In this document: piece after piece, positions 12,980 to 47,451 of the stretch
Layout: the number at the start of each line of letters is the position of its first letter
How positions within the stretch are numbered: the first letter of the stretch is position 1
Origin: Antennarius striatus
Taxonomy: Eukaryota > Chordata > Actinopteri > Lophiiformes > Antennariidae
Direction: 5' to 3'
Length of the DNA stretch: 64,000 nt
Assembly: GCF_040054535.1 (NCBI RefSeq)
Contig: NC_090794.1
Location: 8,384,001 to 8,448,000, forward strand
Made by a program: the position numbers and the translations under genes
The notes under the pieces: generated by a model
The model's input: the letters and a program-made list of their open reading frames with translations, nothing else
Told to the model about the DNA's origin: nothing
The model's database searches: none

Positions 12980-13560
12980 TTTTTTACGCCAGGGCCAAAG
13001 GCTCATCAGCGATCTTTGCCTTGTTTTTATGGTCAGTTAAAACAGACCTTTCAAGGCTGTCAGTTTTAACAAAACCCAAGACCATAAATTACTGTCAAGG
13101 GACTTATGAATCCGTACAGCACAAGGACAGGCCAAAGAAAACATAGAGGAGGCAGTGTTCACCTGGAGATGAGATATAGACAAACACTCAAGGGGAGAGA
13201 GAGTGCAAACTAATGAGAGAGGAAGAGGAGAGACTGAATCTTCTGATCCAGACACCTGGATGAAGCAATGAAACCCAGGAGAACGAGGATAGAGGACAGC
13301 TGATGATCCTGCAAAGGTTATTCCAGAGAAAAGGACAACGATAGGAAAAGATGGTGCATCCTGACATTTCTATAAGTCTGGGGACACACAGGGGCCTAGT
13401 ATCCTCAGAGTAAAGATTACAGGATTGAAAATAAGATTTAATGAGATTAGACAGATAAGAAGGGGTTTTAGTTAAAATTCTGGCTGCAGTAATCTGAAAG
13501 ATCTTAAGATTCCTGTAGTGTGGATAAAACAAAAGTTTAATTGGGATGTCTGCATCTCAA
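12980..13560 (-). mobile_element. LINE (L2-like) ORF2 3'-end remnant
   Basis: The minus-strand reading contains AARILTKT, then PSYLSNLIKSYF, LCVPRL and FSYRCPFLWNNL. These are the ordered C-terminal landmarks of fish L2/CR1-type reverse-transcriptase ORFs (usually AARxLTxT, LAPSYLSxLL, xVPR, AFxxxAPxLWNxLP). A stretch between AARILTKT and PSYLS is missing and the frame is decayed downstream. Assignment is from motif order only. Confidence 0.45.
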
Positions 13561-15770
13561 TCATCATCCGATTGTCTCATAATTAAGACGTGAGGCTGGC
13601 TGGATTTAGGATCTATTAAATACTGCTCAACCATTTCTGCAGGGGCATGGGTATAGACGTGCATATGGAATCCCAGCAGTGCTTTTGGAACGGTAGAGTT
13701 CTTCCTACTTGTATTTGAGCAAACCCTTTTATGTTATCGTTGATATAAAAGTACACAAAATAATTCCAGAATGGCCTTACATAGAACATAACTACTGCAT
13801 TCTTCCTGTGTCAGAGCCATGAATGGTGCTGAGAGAGCTGTTTAAGATGTTTGATATACAGTAATAGCAAATGTGTCTCATTCAAAATTACTTTATGCCC
13901 TTCCTATGAGGGTGTTTTAAGTGATTTTCCTATGGCCTAGAGAAGAAAACAATAGTTCTTGTGCAGTTAGTACTATCAATTCATGATAAGTTTGTGTTGT
14001 ATTGCATTTTAAAAGATTTAAATTAGGTCATTTTGACATCAATGGCTTCTGACATTCATAGTGTTTGTTAAATTAGCCCTTTTTCAATATTTAGACTGGT
14101 CTAAAGGCCCTTTAATGGTATTTATATATTTAGTTGAGATGATTAATTTCAGAGTTTAGGGAGCCCAAGTCACTTTTGAAAAATAAAAAAATAAATGTTT
14201 CATCCTAACAAGCTGGCGTTTTATGTGTGTATGTTTACATTTTGTTTGATGAAAAATCCACTTGCAAATTTCCCTTGGCAGTCAACTAAGAACCAAGCTC
14301 CATCATTTCCAGACATGCAGGTGGTAGAGATTAACTAGATGAATTTATGAAGATACACCCAAAGAGGGTAAATTGATCTTTTTTTAATGAAACTCCAGAC
14401 TGAAACTGAGTTTTAGCACTTGCTCTTATGAATTGAACATGGATCCTACTGCAGAAGCCGAATCTGTGTCTGGCTTCTGACGCTGATTTTTGAAACTGTT
14501 TTTTTTATTTTTTTTAACAATGACAACTACTCGTACCTTCATCTTTATTACTGGGTAAAATAGATGGATCCTTTTGACATAAATTATGTTTTACAATTCA
14601 TAGTGATATAATGAAAACTAATATCCATCTCATTGGCCTTCTTTAAATACTGATACCGTAGTGAATACTGAGCAATCAAGTTAGACTCCAGTCTGAGAAG
14701 TCAAAACTTTGGGACATTGTTCTGTTCCATATGTCTTATACTGTAGACAATCTTCTTATTATCTGTGGTTGAGAATAGTTATTCTTCAAGACTGAAGCTC
14801 TCTTAAAAAAAACAAAAACTTCCATGATTCATTTCCAACAGCTGTAGGGCTTTCCACTCTCTCTCTGTTTTGTTCATTTTGCCAGGACCGGTGGACTAAA
14901 AATATCAGATTCCTGGTGACTAATTTGGAAAAAAACGTGAACATTTCCCAGTTTCCCAGGGCCGCTTGAATCAACAATCCTTTACAAAGGCCATTGAGAG
15001 TTATATTATTCATGTAGTTATTACAGTATTCTTATGTTTTTATTATGGAATGGATTTCTCGTCAGTATGATCTCGTTAACAAATATTGTTAATTACTTCT
15101 TCTAAGGACGTTGTTTTAAATATACCAGAAAAATTGCACAAACACCCCCCAAAAACTAAAACTAAATAATTTTTTTAAAAGTGTTTTCATGAAACATGGT
15201 GGTATGTTTTGGACGTATATAAGGGATGAATCCATTAAATGTGAAAGTGATTTTTTTAAAAGTGCAATAAGGATTTTTTCCCCACCTTTGTTTTTTTTTT
15301 AATTTGTATTTGCATTTAGGTAATTTATCTTAAATATGCATGGATATAAAATTAAATAAGGCCTAATCTGTTTTGTAAACACAGGCCACATGGACCTGTG
15401 ATGTGTGACTATGACGCACACTTTAATTTTGCACAGTAGATCGCTGTGATATCATTGCAGACTAACTGATTTTATCATCCGCGCAGGTGAGATGGGAAAA
15501 TCTATTTAGGGAGAGGTATGACCTGGAATGACGAAGCATTTTCGCTTCAACACTAAAACTCACCTGAGCCATGTAAATACTCGGCTGCAACCACTGACCA
15601 GGACAATAGCACGTCAGCAAACAACAGCCCACTCCAACAGACAGAAAATTACTTTTGTATAAATCATCATGATTTTTGTTTTTGACCAATATCTGAAATC
15701 AGTATTTATTCGGTGTTTGGTAGAGCGTATCGGATCTTGATTCATAGACGATCTTTGTACATATGTGTAA
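13560..15770. other. Intergenic spacer upstream of SPTLC2
   Basis: AT-rich, no supported gene. I looked for ALKBH1 (2OG-Fe dioxygenase motifs) and SLIRP (RRM) here and saw neither. Confidence 0.55.
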
Positions 15771-15774
15771 TTCT

Positions 15775-15784
15775 ATTGGCCAAT
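15775..15784. promoter_or_regulatory. Palindromic ATTGGCCAAT, candidate NF-Y (CCAAT) site of SPTLC2
   Basis: A perfect 10-bp palindrome containing CCAAT on both strands, about 156 bp upstream of the SPTLC2 start codon. No TATA box is apparent, which fits a housekeeping promoter. NF-Y binding is inferred from the motif and position. Confidence 0.5.
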
Positions 15785-15939
15785 GACAGTACCCAGGGGC
15801 GTGTTTTTCAGAATTCTATTGCGGTCACGCAGCCCGGGTGGGCGTTTAATCCAGTTGCCTCTCCTTGTATGTATGAATCCACCATTAACATTACACAAGT
15901 TAGTTAGACAGTGTCAAGTCTTTACAGGCGGCCGGAAGA

Positions 15940-29236
<13,297 letters not shown>

Positions 29237-30799
29237 GCCACACCATCCAGCCTTACCCCCAACTCATCTGTGTCTCACCTGACTGTATAGCTACTCATCG
29301 GATATCCCTTTCTTATCTCCTGTTTTCCTTTAAGCCGGTATCTTTTTGCCCCTTTTTTTGCCATTGCCACATCAGGCTCACATGGACTCACCAGAATAAG
29401 ACACAAGTCAACCCAGGAGTGAATCCTGCACATAAACCTGTGTTCACTCTGACTTACAGCAAGGAGGACCAAATCACAGGCAGCTTTCCATGTCATTCGT
29501 TAGAAAATGCCTCTCAGTTTGTCCTGATTGTCACTGATTGAATCTTAGTCCTATGTACACATTGAATGTGTGTCTCATTTGTGCAATAATAGTAAGGACG
29601 CTCTTTGTAACTCAAATAACCTACAATATATCAAATGTTTGTATTAATTCTTGTTCATGCACATGATTTCAAAAATATCTGATTATGCACACTGAAACAG
29701 CAAACACAAGATGAAAAAAATAGATATATTTTGTTTATGCCAAAGTTGATAATTTGGGTAGCCTCCTGAAATTGATAGTTATTTCACAGGAGTAACAGAA
29801 TTGTGTTTCTCCAATTGTATTTATCTGATCACATATTTTCTAATCGCTTTTACTTGAAGAGAGAGTATAAAATACTGAGCACTTCTCCTAACCAAAGGAT
29901 AGAAATGTAAAGATTTGTTTACTATTTTTTCTCTTCAAACGCAGAGCAGATGTTTCAAAAGAAAACAATTTAACAAGGAAGAATCCCTGGGGGAGAGGCT
30001 TAGGAATATTTTTTACTTCTTATTTTCTAGAGATATTTTTCAGCCTTATTTACTGTTTACACCTGCTTTCAAGAAATTGAGCTGAGAGGCTGTAACATTT
30101 CTATAAGCTAATGAGCTACATGTGTGCTTATTGTTTCCTCGCTCACACGCAGCTTGTCATGGCGCTTTCATGTGAGGAGGTTTCAGCACCGATCAGTGAA
30201 GCGTCATAACTTAGATCTGTATGCATGATGATGATGCTCCCGAGCCCATCTGATATACAGATAGCTTTTTTTTATTTAAAAAGTCTTTGTAGTGTTTTCG
30301 TTGTTTCACTTCTGTGAGTTGGAAGAGAAACTTACCTGGATGGCAGCTCTGAGTTAGCTGACCATTTTGGCATGTTTGCACTACTGAAAGGCATTTCACA
30401 CGCAAAGATGACGTAGTGATTGAAGCCCACGGGATGTATGTTTCTCATGATTTATCATCTGTGGTTGTCTTCTAGAAGGTCAATTCATATGAATCTGTTT
30501 TTAGTGTTTTTGACCGTCCTGTGTGATGTCACCCCAAAATATGTCAGTATTCAAGAGTGTGTGTATGTTTGTTCTTTTGTTTAACTAATGTGAATTTGAG
30601 GTCACGTCTACAAGATCAACCAGTAAGCTGGTCATCTGACCTTTCATGTAAATATTCATCAGAGTGAACGCTGTTTGTTTTTTTAACTGCACATCTTTGT
30701 CAATAATCGCTTGTTGTTTTTGAGTGTGTCATTTCATAATTGTTGAGGGTTGTTTTTTTTTCCTCACTGCATCTCCCAGATACATTTGCTTTTAATAAA
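29237..30799 (+). other. SPTLC2: SPTLC2 3' UTR region and polyadenylation signal
   Basis: AT-rich sequence after the TGA. AATAAA at 30,794-30,799 (tttaataaatat) is the first convincing polyadenylation signal, implying a 3' UTR of about 1.6 kb. Another AATAAA lies near 31,438. The transcript end is inference. Confidence 0.45.
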
Positions 30800-32106
30800 T
30801 ATATTAAAAAGTGAGAGATCAGACTTGCATTCTTCAAAAATGTGGCATAAAAAAATCTCCTTAAAGGTTCCCCTCAGTTGTTTGGAGCAACATGCAGTAT
30901 GTAGAGTCTCTGCATTTCTGTCTTGGAGGCAAAAAATGTAATTGCAAACAGCAACGTGATTGTTCCCCTCAGCCAATGTTCTCTCACTGGAACCAAGGAG
31001 TAAAAACTACAAAAAGGACCGAGCTGCTATCTCCCACAAAAACAAAAAAAACCAACTGCTGACCGACCTGTGGTGACCAGTGGAAACTTGCTTATCAGTT
31101 GCTTTTGCCCTTGGAATTGTGTTTGAGTCAAGGATAAACCACTTAGAGGAATCTGAAAAAGCCATGATGTTTGTTGGACACGGTGCACATTATATCACCC
31201 TCTTTGTATCAAGCTTTGGAGTGAGTTTGTGTTCGTGCGCAGCAGCACACACACACTCACCAAACTCATGACAAACATGTTTGGAAGCCTGTCGGACTGA
31301 TCAGTCACTGACGTCCTGCCTTTACACGGCATTCCACGATAACCAGTCATCCACTCTGGTCTTAGAATGGTATTTTGAGAAAACAGCCATGTAGGATGGC
31401 ATGACTCGTTTCCAGAGTTTTAGAAAACAAGCTGTTAAATAAAGAGCATGTTATTTATAAGATCACAGGAACAAAATAAATTACAGCGTACATTTGTCAT
31501 CAGGTTACATTGACTTCTAAAGCTATCTGACCGCCTCGTATCCAGAGCATTTGTAGCCTATTGTAGGTTCCATGTAAACTAAACCTTGTACCTTATCAAG
31601 AACCTCGGGGGCCCCGTGTGCCCCCCTCCACACAGCTGTGAGCAATAAGCTTCCCACCCCCAACTCCTCTAGCATCAACCCTCTGAAAGCGTGCGTAAAA
31701 AGGCGAGTTTACCGAAACCGGTCGGGCTTTTGCGCACACACATTCAGTCAAACCGGTGGATGAACTTCATGTGGATAATGGATTAGCGCATCAGACAGAT
31801 AGCAACACGACGGAGAGCGAGCTATGAGCTCCAGATGTCAATGTATTGAAAGAAAACACCCACCCACGACGGAATGACTCACAATTTTAAAGTAGTTGAA
31901 TAAGCGATCGCCGGTGCGGACGGGGAGTTTCTGCGTGGGATATCGGACATCTTTCTGGTACTTAAAGCTCCTCCAACTTAGTTTTTTTTTATGGGGAAGA
32001 GAGGCATTGAGCTCGACCCGCCATACGGACTGACAGTTGCTGCACAAGGCGCTGGTGCCACATATGGATAGTGCGCCGGATCCCTCTGGACACCGGTGCG
32101 CATCTT

Positions 32107-32113
32107 TATAAAG
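32107..32113 (+). promoter_or_regulatory. TATA box of ISM2
   Basis: TATAAAG lies 138 bp upstream of the ISM2 start codon, which would put transcription start near 32,137 and give a 5' UTR of roughly 115 nt. The surrounding 300 bp is markedly more GC-rich than the neighbouring spacer. Confidence 0.55.
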
Positions 32114-32250
32114 AGCGATACTTCGAGACTGACGAAGCCTCAAACTTTATTTGCATTGGTCCTCTATTCCGCAGCAGCAAAGTCGTTCAGGGGAGACCAG
32201 TTTGACTCCAGTATTTTTGACGAACCTTCACAGGAAAGAAGATAAAGAAG

Positions 32251-40631
<8,381 letters not shown>

Positions 40632-41037
40632 GGGATCATAGCCAAAACTACCACTTCGCTCAGTGAGTCAAAGGGTCCAATCCTAATTTGAGAGGAGACT
40701 GCCAAACGTAAAAGTCATGACATGTTACATGTAAACCATGCATCATACATTAACATACGTCAACTCAGAGAAAACGCATATTTTTGCAGAGATTGAATAT
40801 TTAGGGGTGATGGTAAAGGTGTGGCTGTTGCAAGTTAGGACTTGTGTCCTGATATCAGGATAAACTGAAATGAACTGAACAAAATGTTCTCTAATCACTT
40901 GCCAACCTATTCCTATCTGGCATGACATCAAGCTCTCTCTCCTCTACAATTCACTCTGCTGGGTGTGTGTTAGCATGATGTCTTCCCATTGGCTTTTGTG
41001 ATGGTGTGTTGGAGCGCTTGTGATTGACAATAATAAA
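40632..41037 (+). other. ISM2: ISM2 3' UTR with polyadenylation signal
   Basis: AATAAA at 41,032-41,037 (acaataataaatc) follows the stop by 401 nt and is the first canonical signal. Confidence 0.6.
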
Positions 41038-44000
41038 TCATCTTGATCATGTGTCTTGTAGGTTGAAGTAAGGAAAGGTTGGTTGTTTATATGGATTAAT
41101 TAAAGGCATGCATTGGAGTCCAGCAGATGAGCATCTTATCTGTGCTGCTACATAATAAGATTCTTCAGGATTTACAATGGGAATTAAGAGGAACAGTCTC
41201 AAAAGGTCCTGTATGCAATGACAGTAATTTACATCTCAAACAGTAAAAGACGTAGTATTAAAAAAATAAAAAGGAGAGAGATTTTAACCAGAGATGTAAG
41301 CTAAAATGGATATAAAGTATTCTGCTGACAAAAATGAAAATTGGGAGGATAGCCCTGAAATAGTAACAGGAAGAGCATATTTGATTTCAAATGTTTTGTC
41401 ACACAGATTGATTTCATGTGTTTGATTTGATTTCCGCAAGAAGTTACGTGATCTGTGTGCCAAAGAGTTAAAATCAGACTGTTGGTGACTGTAAATCCTG
41501 CCTCTGAAGTCTATATGTTTCAAATGTAGTTGAAATTAAGTTCTACAGTGATAAGTTTGTTTTCATAGATGTGTCTGCAATGTTCTCAGGGGAAGTAACT
41601 GACTATGATCAGAATGTGTGTTCATTTACCTCGACAGTGGAGCACTATTGGAACAACTATTGGTGTAAAGATTGGTTGGAGGGCATCAGAGGATAAATCC
41701 AGATTGGAATTCATGTGATGATACTACCAGAATGCAATTGAAACCCCTGTATCTGAATATTTGTTGCTGATGGATTGTGTGTGGTGGAAAGGTGTCATTG
41801 CTGTATGCTTAGGGTTTATCTAAAGGACTTGATTAGATAGAAAGGACATTCCGACTCCACCAAAACATTCCTGACAGGTTATGTACAGTACTTGGATCCC
41901 TTATCTGGGCTAACACAGAATACAGGTGAAGGTAGCATAGAGGTCATCATCAATGGCAAATACACCAGTCTTTCACTGCTGGATCAAGAGCAAATGATAG
42001 TCACACCAATTTGAAATGTGGTCCAGTTCTATGAACATTTTTCAGGTATTCTGCTTACATTTATGTCCTTGCAAACAGTAATTCACATTTTTGGAACCAC
42101 CAATTTTAAAGGAAGGCACTTTATTTAAGATATATATCAAAATGTACTCGTGTTTGCCATTTGCTGATAATGGTGTCTTGTGAAGCAAAACTCTCCATAA
42201 ATGCTGCATTGTTCCATGAAAGTGGGTATATCAAGTGTTCTGTTGAGGAAAGCATGATCTTTTTGTGATTTCTGAATCTAGTATTACATATATGGTGTTG
42301 TACAGTATTTATTTGTCCTCTTATTTTTTAAGTTTGCTGAAGCTTTTAAATGTCTCTGTAAACAACAAGGTGCACTAATCAGACTGAGAAATGAAGGCAC
42401 CCGTTATCAAAAGGGAATCCACTTGCCCTCATTACCTCATATCACTTACAGCAACATCAAATGTGTTTCTTTCTACTTTGTACTACAGTGTTCTATAAAC
42501 ATGTTGTTGCAATTATATGCTGAAGAAATATATAAAGACCCTGCATTCATCATCTGACTTTTAATGTGTTGTTTATTTCTCCATATTTTAGATACTGTGC
42601 AGCAGAGCCAAGCATAGCATAGTGTGAATTTTTTGAACACAACTGGCTATTCATACCTTTACTGACCGACATACCATATGCTTCTTTACCTTTCCTCTCA
42701 AACAAGAGAGGTACAGTGTAGAAAGCATTCTGTTAAAGAGCAAACATATCAGATCCTTGCCAAAGCAACTGGCCTTGCTCTGACAAACATCTATCTGCAA
42801 GGACCTCTGAAGCTCACTGATTAACATCTTGTTTGTTCAATCTGCAATGTAAAAACTGTCTGTTGTATTGGCTACATGGGATACTATTTCATGGTCAGGA
42901 GTGGGAACCACCTACTGGCCTTATGCTATACTCACATGCATACAATGCATAAACAGACAGTTCTACTCTCCATTTTTAAAATATTTTTGTCCATAGCATG
43001 CAAAAAAAAAAAACTGTACAAATTGGAATAAATAAAACAGTAAAATTGTGCTGCCTTGTAGTAAATATGAAACTTCAGGAGAATAAAAACTGGCTCATGT
43101 TCTATTGCAGTAAATGTATCAGTATCAATATTTCCCATTTATAGTATTTATGCTAAGCTAGGAAAACTGATTGTTGGCTTTAGCTTCACAATTACTGAAA
43201 AGACATGAGGGTTATAATGACCTTATCATCTAACACTCAGCAAAAAAAGCACATAGGCAGAAAATTGTAGCTATTAACTCAAGTCAGATCATCAAATTCA
43301 ACAGTGATGATCATTGTGTCCACAGAGATGAAAAAGTGGACGTTATGATGCCCAGTTGTTAATAATCCAAAAAAACTCTGGTATTTATTGTGTAGCATGT
43401 CATTGTAGCTAATCAACAAGACCTTACAGGATCCATCAGGTATTGTGCAAGAGTTTCTTTTTCTTTCTTTTTTTAACTGTGTGTGCAGTCACTGTTTTGG
43501 CCAGCAGCATTAAGCATTTCCTTACTTTACTTACTTTATAAGTCAGCAGTTGTACAAATATTTGCTGTCAGTCCTCAACAAACTCATGCTACAGGGTTTA
43601 CAAATGCGCCCATCAACGCTAGGAGTAAACTAGCATTTCATCACAAAACAATAACTCTCTCCCAATTCCCTCTCATGACCAGGACAACTAACAACACACA
43701 CATGAAACCCTCAGGATCCCCTCCATGGCTGCATTTCATTAACTCACTGGCTGCCAATACATCTATAGACGTCAATTACAATTTTCAACAGGGAGGGCTG
43801 GGGGACAGTCTGGTGGCTTGTCAGTGAAAATAAAGCTTCTTGTCACAGGTATTAGTGTAATGATGACTGATCCAGAACAAATAGATGCCTTTCATCAAAC
43901 TTTATCAGCCTGAATCTCATACAACTTGAACCAAAATAAAGAAAATAAAGGGTGTGAACATAATGTACTTTACTTTCACAAAACTTGAGAAGAGAGAACA

Positions 44001-45823
44001 CAGTAGAAGGGCTTCCCATGTCTACAGACATGTCACTCATTACCACATTATGTATGCCAGTTGTACTGTCACGGGCCAAGGAGAGGAATTAAAGCCCATG
44101 TCCATGATCCTTAACATTTGCTTTTAAAACAGGGAAAATAAATACAGAACAGGGTGATAGCACCACCCCAGGCAGGGAGGAAACAGCAAACAGAAAATAT
44201 GACTGAGTCCAAATTATGACTGGGGCCAAATGTTTAGAGGGAGAGGGATGGATATGTTGTCTATAAAAGCCATTTAAAATCAGGTTCCAGAAAAGAAAAG
44301 TTGGATATCAGTATTGTACAGAAGGTTCCACTCAACCACTTGGATAAAATTATAAAATTGCCATTGAAATATACATATTTAACTTCTTAAACCCAATCAT
44401 TGACAAAATGCCAGTGTCAATGCCATCCATCTCCACTATGGTATCTATGTTGATCTATTCCTTCCATCATGCTGTCTGAGGATATGTTCTTTCTAGAGGA
44501 TTAAATAACACTGAGATTAAAAGTTCAAAGGTCAAGGTAATGCAAATCCATAGGCTTAGGCAATACAAATACTCTGTTTAAATACTGGTACTGGTAATTC
44601 CTGTAGGTCATGACGTTCATCCTTTACTTGCTGCTCTCAATGACCTTAAGAGGAATAAAAAAATCTGGTTGTGCATTGACGATAAAACACCAGGTTAAAA
44701 GTAGGACATAATTAGTATGTGGTGCACTAATGTTCATGTGTATAATGAAAGACACACTTTACCTATGTATCCAGTCTCACCTGTAAAAAGAGAGGCTTGG
44801 TAGGTCTTCCATGGTCCTTTAGTGATTCCTAAGATGACTGCAGAGGTGTGTGGAGGGAAGCCAGACACATGTTGACCACATTGCTGCCACAAAATAACAG
44901 ATAAATAACCGCAGATGTTTAGACAGAGGAGAAAGCAAAGAGAGAAAAAACAGAAGAGGGAGAAGAAATGGTATAAAAGAGAGACAAGGTTTCAAAACTG
45001 GGGCTAAAAGATGTTATCAAAAATACTGAATGAAGGAAGGTCTTGGGTTGATGTAATTAAAAAAGTGAGTGAATACACATAACAGTTGTGGAGGGCATGT
45101 GTCTCATATCACCAAGGGTGTAGATGCATGTTATACAGAAGTTAACCAAAATTGCTGCATTGTATGCATGAATGAATTGCATGAATTATTTCACATACAG
45201 TACAAGAAGCGAAAAGATTGCATTGCAGATGAAAATTATGAGAAAATACTTCAAATCACTGGAGTTTCATCCAGTCATTCAATGTGTGATGTGATTCATC
45301 CCTTTGGTTATAGCGCTGGTCCCCTGGGCCTGGTGCCAATTCTTGGTGGTTGCAGATCTGTTTGCTTTTGCAGGTTGGCAGGAACATAAGATTTCCTCTG
45401 GGTTTACTGCGGCTGGTCGACCAGAAACACGGCATGACCCTTCAAGTCTCTTGCTGCTCCTATTGCAGGCTGCCTTGCACCCTGAAGCCCTCCAGCAGAT
45501 CACCTCTGCTCAGGGTAATTTCATGCAAACACAAATACACTCACAGACACTAACAAGGGTTCATTGAATGCATGCATTAATGTTGGCAAATATATGCATG
45601 CCCAAACACACTTACAAATCCATAGACCTATGAGTATAAGAATGCCAGTGGATCTCGCAGATTATCTGGTTTTTTACTTATCTCATTCCTCGACCAGCTT
45701 GACACAGAGGAGAGCCTTGTTCTGAGATGATCAGCAAGACTAAGCTCACAATGAAGCCTCCATTCATAACAGGCAGGAAGGCTAGGGTTATATAGCACAA
45801 TTAACACTTGTCTTCAGCTACAG
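41038..45823. other. Intergenic spacer between ISM2 and a hAT element
   Basis: AT-rich spacer. No gene, RNA gene or intact mobile element recognised; open frames are short and unlike known families. Confidence 0.6.
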
Positions 45824-46604
45824 CAGCGGTCCCCAACCACAGGGCCGCGGGCCATTAGGTACCGGGTCGTGATATGGTACCAGGCCATTAGTTATCAGTC
45901 TAAGAATGCTTGATTTTGAAAAGTGACTTCTGTGCGGAAATACGCACAGACAAATGCTTGCGTCTGTGCCTCTTGACAAGTCTTGGTCACATGTCATGTT
46001 ACCAGCCGTTACCACAACATTAACCACCTACAACTTTGCCAGTGAGTATCCTGTGATCACCCAAAAAGCATTGAAACCCATGCTTCCATTTCCAACCTGC
46101 TACCTTTGTGAGGAAGGATTTTCTGCTGTGACCGCAAACAACCAAACTGTGGAGTAGACCGGACGTCCAGAACACACTTCAGGTGTCATTGTCTCCCGTT
46201 ACCCCTAGATGAGGCCAGACTGTTGCAGAGAAACAATCTCAGGGCTCCCACTTATTGTCATTGTTATTATTATTTGATTGACTTGATCTCCTACATTTAT
46301 CCTACATTGAACACACTGATTTTAAGTTGCTATATTTCAAAATACAGGAAAACCTCATCAGCGCAGTCACTTGAATAGTTTTTTAGTGTAATTATTTCTG
46401 ATAATTTCTTTTGTTACAGAGATGTTGATTATCAATCTATTTTTATTGTCTGTTAATGTCTGCATTTTTTTTTAACATAAGACGACAATTTATTATTAGA
46501 ATACAACTGTCCTGGTTTCATTAAAGAGCAAAAGAAGTCCGCTTCCTGAAATTATTGTCTGAGATGAAACTGGTCCATGGCACAAAAAGGGTTGGGGACT
46601 GCTG
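45824..46604 (+). mobile_element. Decayed hAT transposon
   Basis: Left end cagcggtccccaacc and right end ggttggggactgctg are inverted copies with the typical fish/vertebrate hAT terminus. CTACAG abuts the left end and recurs one base beyond the right end, a partial match to the 8-bp duplication hAT elements make. An internal frame near 46,030-46,157 reads FPTCYLCEEGFSAVTA, close to the hAT C-terminal dimerisation motif (FPTTYLCExxFSAM). About 780 bp remain, so most of the transposase is gone. Confidence 0.75.
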
Positions 46605-46776
46605 ACTACAGGGAAGATATTCTGTTAACTAAAAAGATAAAACTGAAGGTAATCTGCCAGACTGGTAGGTATTGGCATACTAAAAACTGGCATGATGCTG
46701 AAATGACCAGGAAATGTAATGGGATCACAAAGGCAATAAATTATTTTCAAGACATTTTACTGAGAGAACACAACAG

Positions 46777-46810
46777 TTGTGTAACTGTGAGGTTACTCAC
46801 AGTTACACAA
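46777..46810. repeat. Perfect hairpin, 15-bp arms, 4-nt loop
   Basis: ttgtgtaactgtgag at 46,777-46,791, gtta, then the exact reverse complement at 46,796-46,810. It lies outside the hAT terminal repeats. Confidence 0.95.
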
Positions 46811-47451
46811 GAGGAAGATTCAGCAAAATTCACCAGTTTTTCAGCAATCCATCTGATAGATGCTAGGATATGCCAAGATATTATATGTCTATTTATTGCA
46901 TTCACTCACATTGCACAGTTCCATATAGCATATTACTTACTTTTATGTCTCTGGTCAATTTCTTTGTCTCTTCAATATTTGTCAAGTTCCTCTATTTTAC
47001 AGACTGAGTAATGACAAGTAGTTTCACGAAGCGTGAACAATATTCAGCAGGATAAAGCCAATATTAGACAGCAATATTCTTAGATAAATCTGAATATCTC
47101 ACATTCTTTAGATGAACCAGACAGTACGAACTTTTGTTTGTTTCCTTGTATCCTGTGGGAGTCTTAATTTTTTTCTCTCTTTTTCTCTGATGATAATATA
47201 ATCAAAAGAGCAGCCAATATAATACCGTTGGACATGAGAAGGGCCTGCAGATCCACTAGTACTGAGACGGCAGCCAGCCAGCCATAACAACATCAAACAG
47301 TCCCTAGCTTCTAATGTTTACACAAAGCCAAGAACCCGTACCAAAAATATGAATGCTAGATCCTTAAGAATTCAAAGACAAAAAGGTAGACAAGAGTAAA
47401 GGTTATTGCAAATGATATATGCAGTTTTGAAATGGCCAAAAAGGTAGAAGT

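Larger units (their letters stand above)
8922..12980. other. Intergenic spacer
   Basis: No gene, RNA gene or intact mobile element recognised apart from two hairpins listed separately. Open frames are short and show no family resemblance. Confidence 0.6.

Noticed and set aside
45069..45567. Open frames of 67-106 codons near 45.3 kb
   Set aside because: No recognisable domain, no splice or codon support, and adjacent to a hAT remnant.
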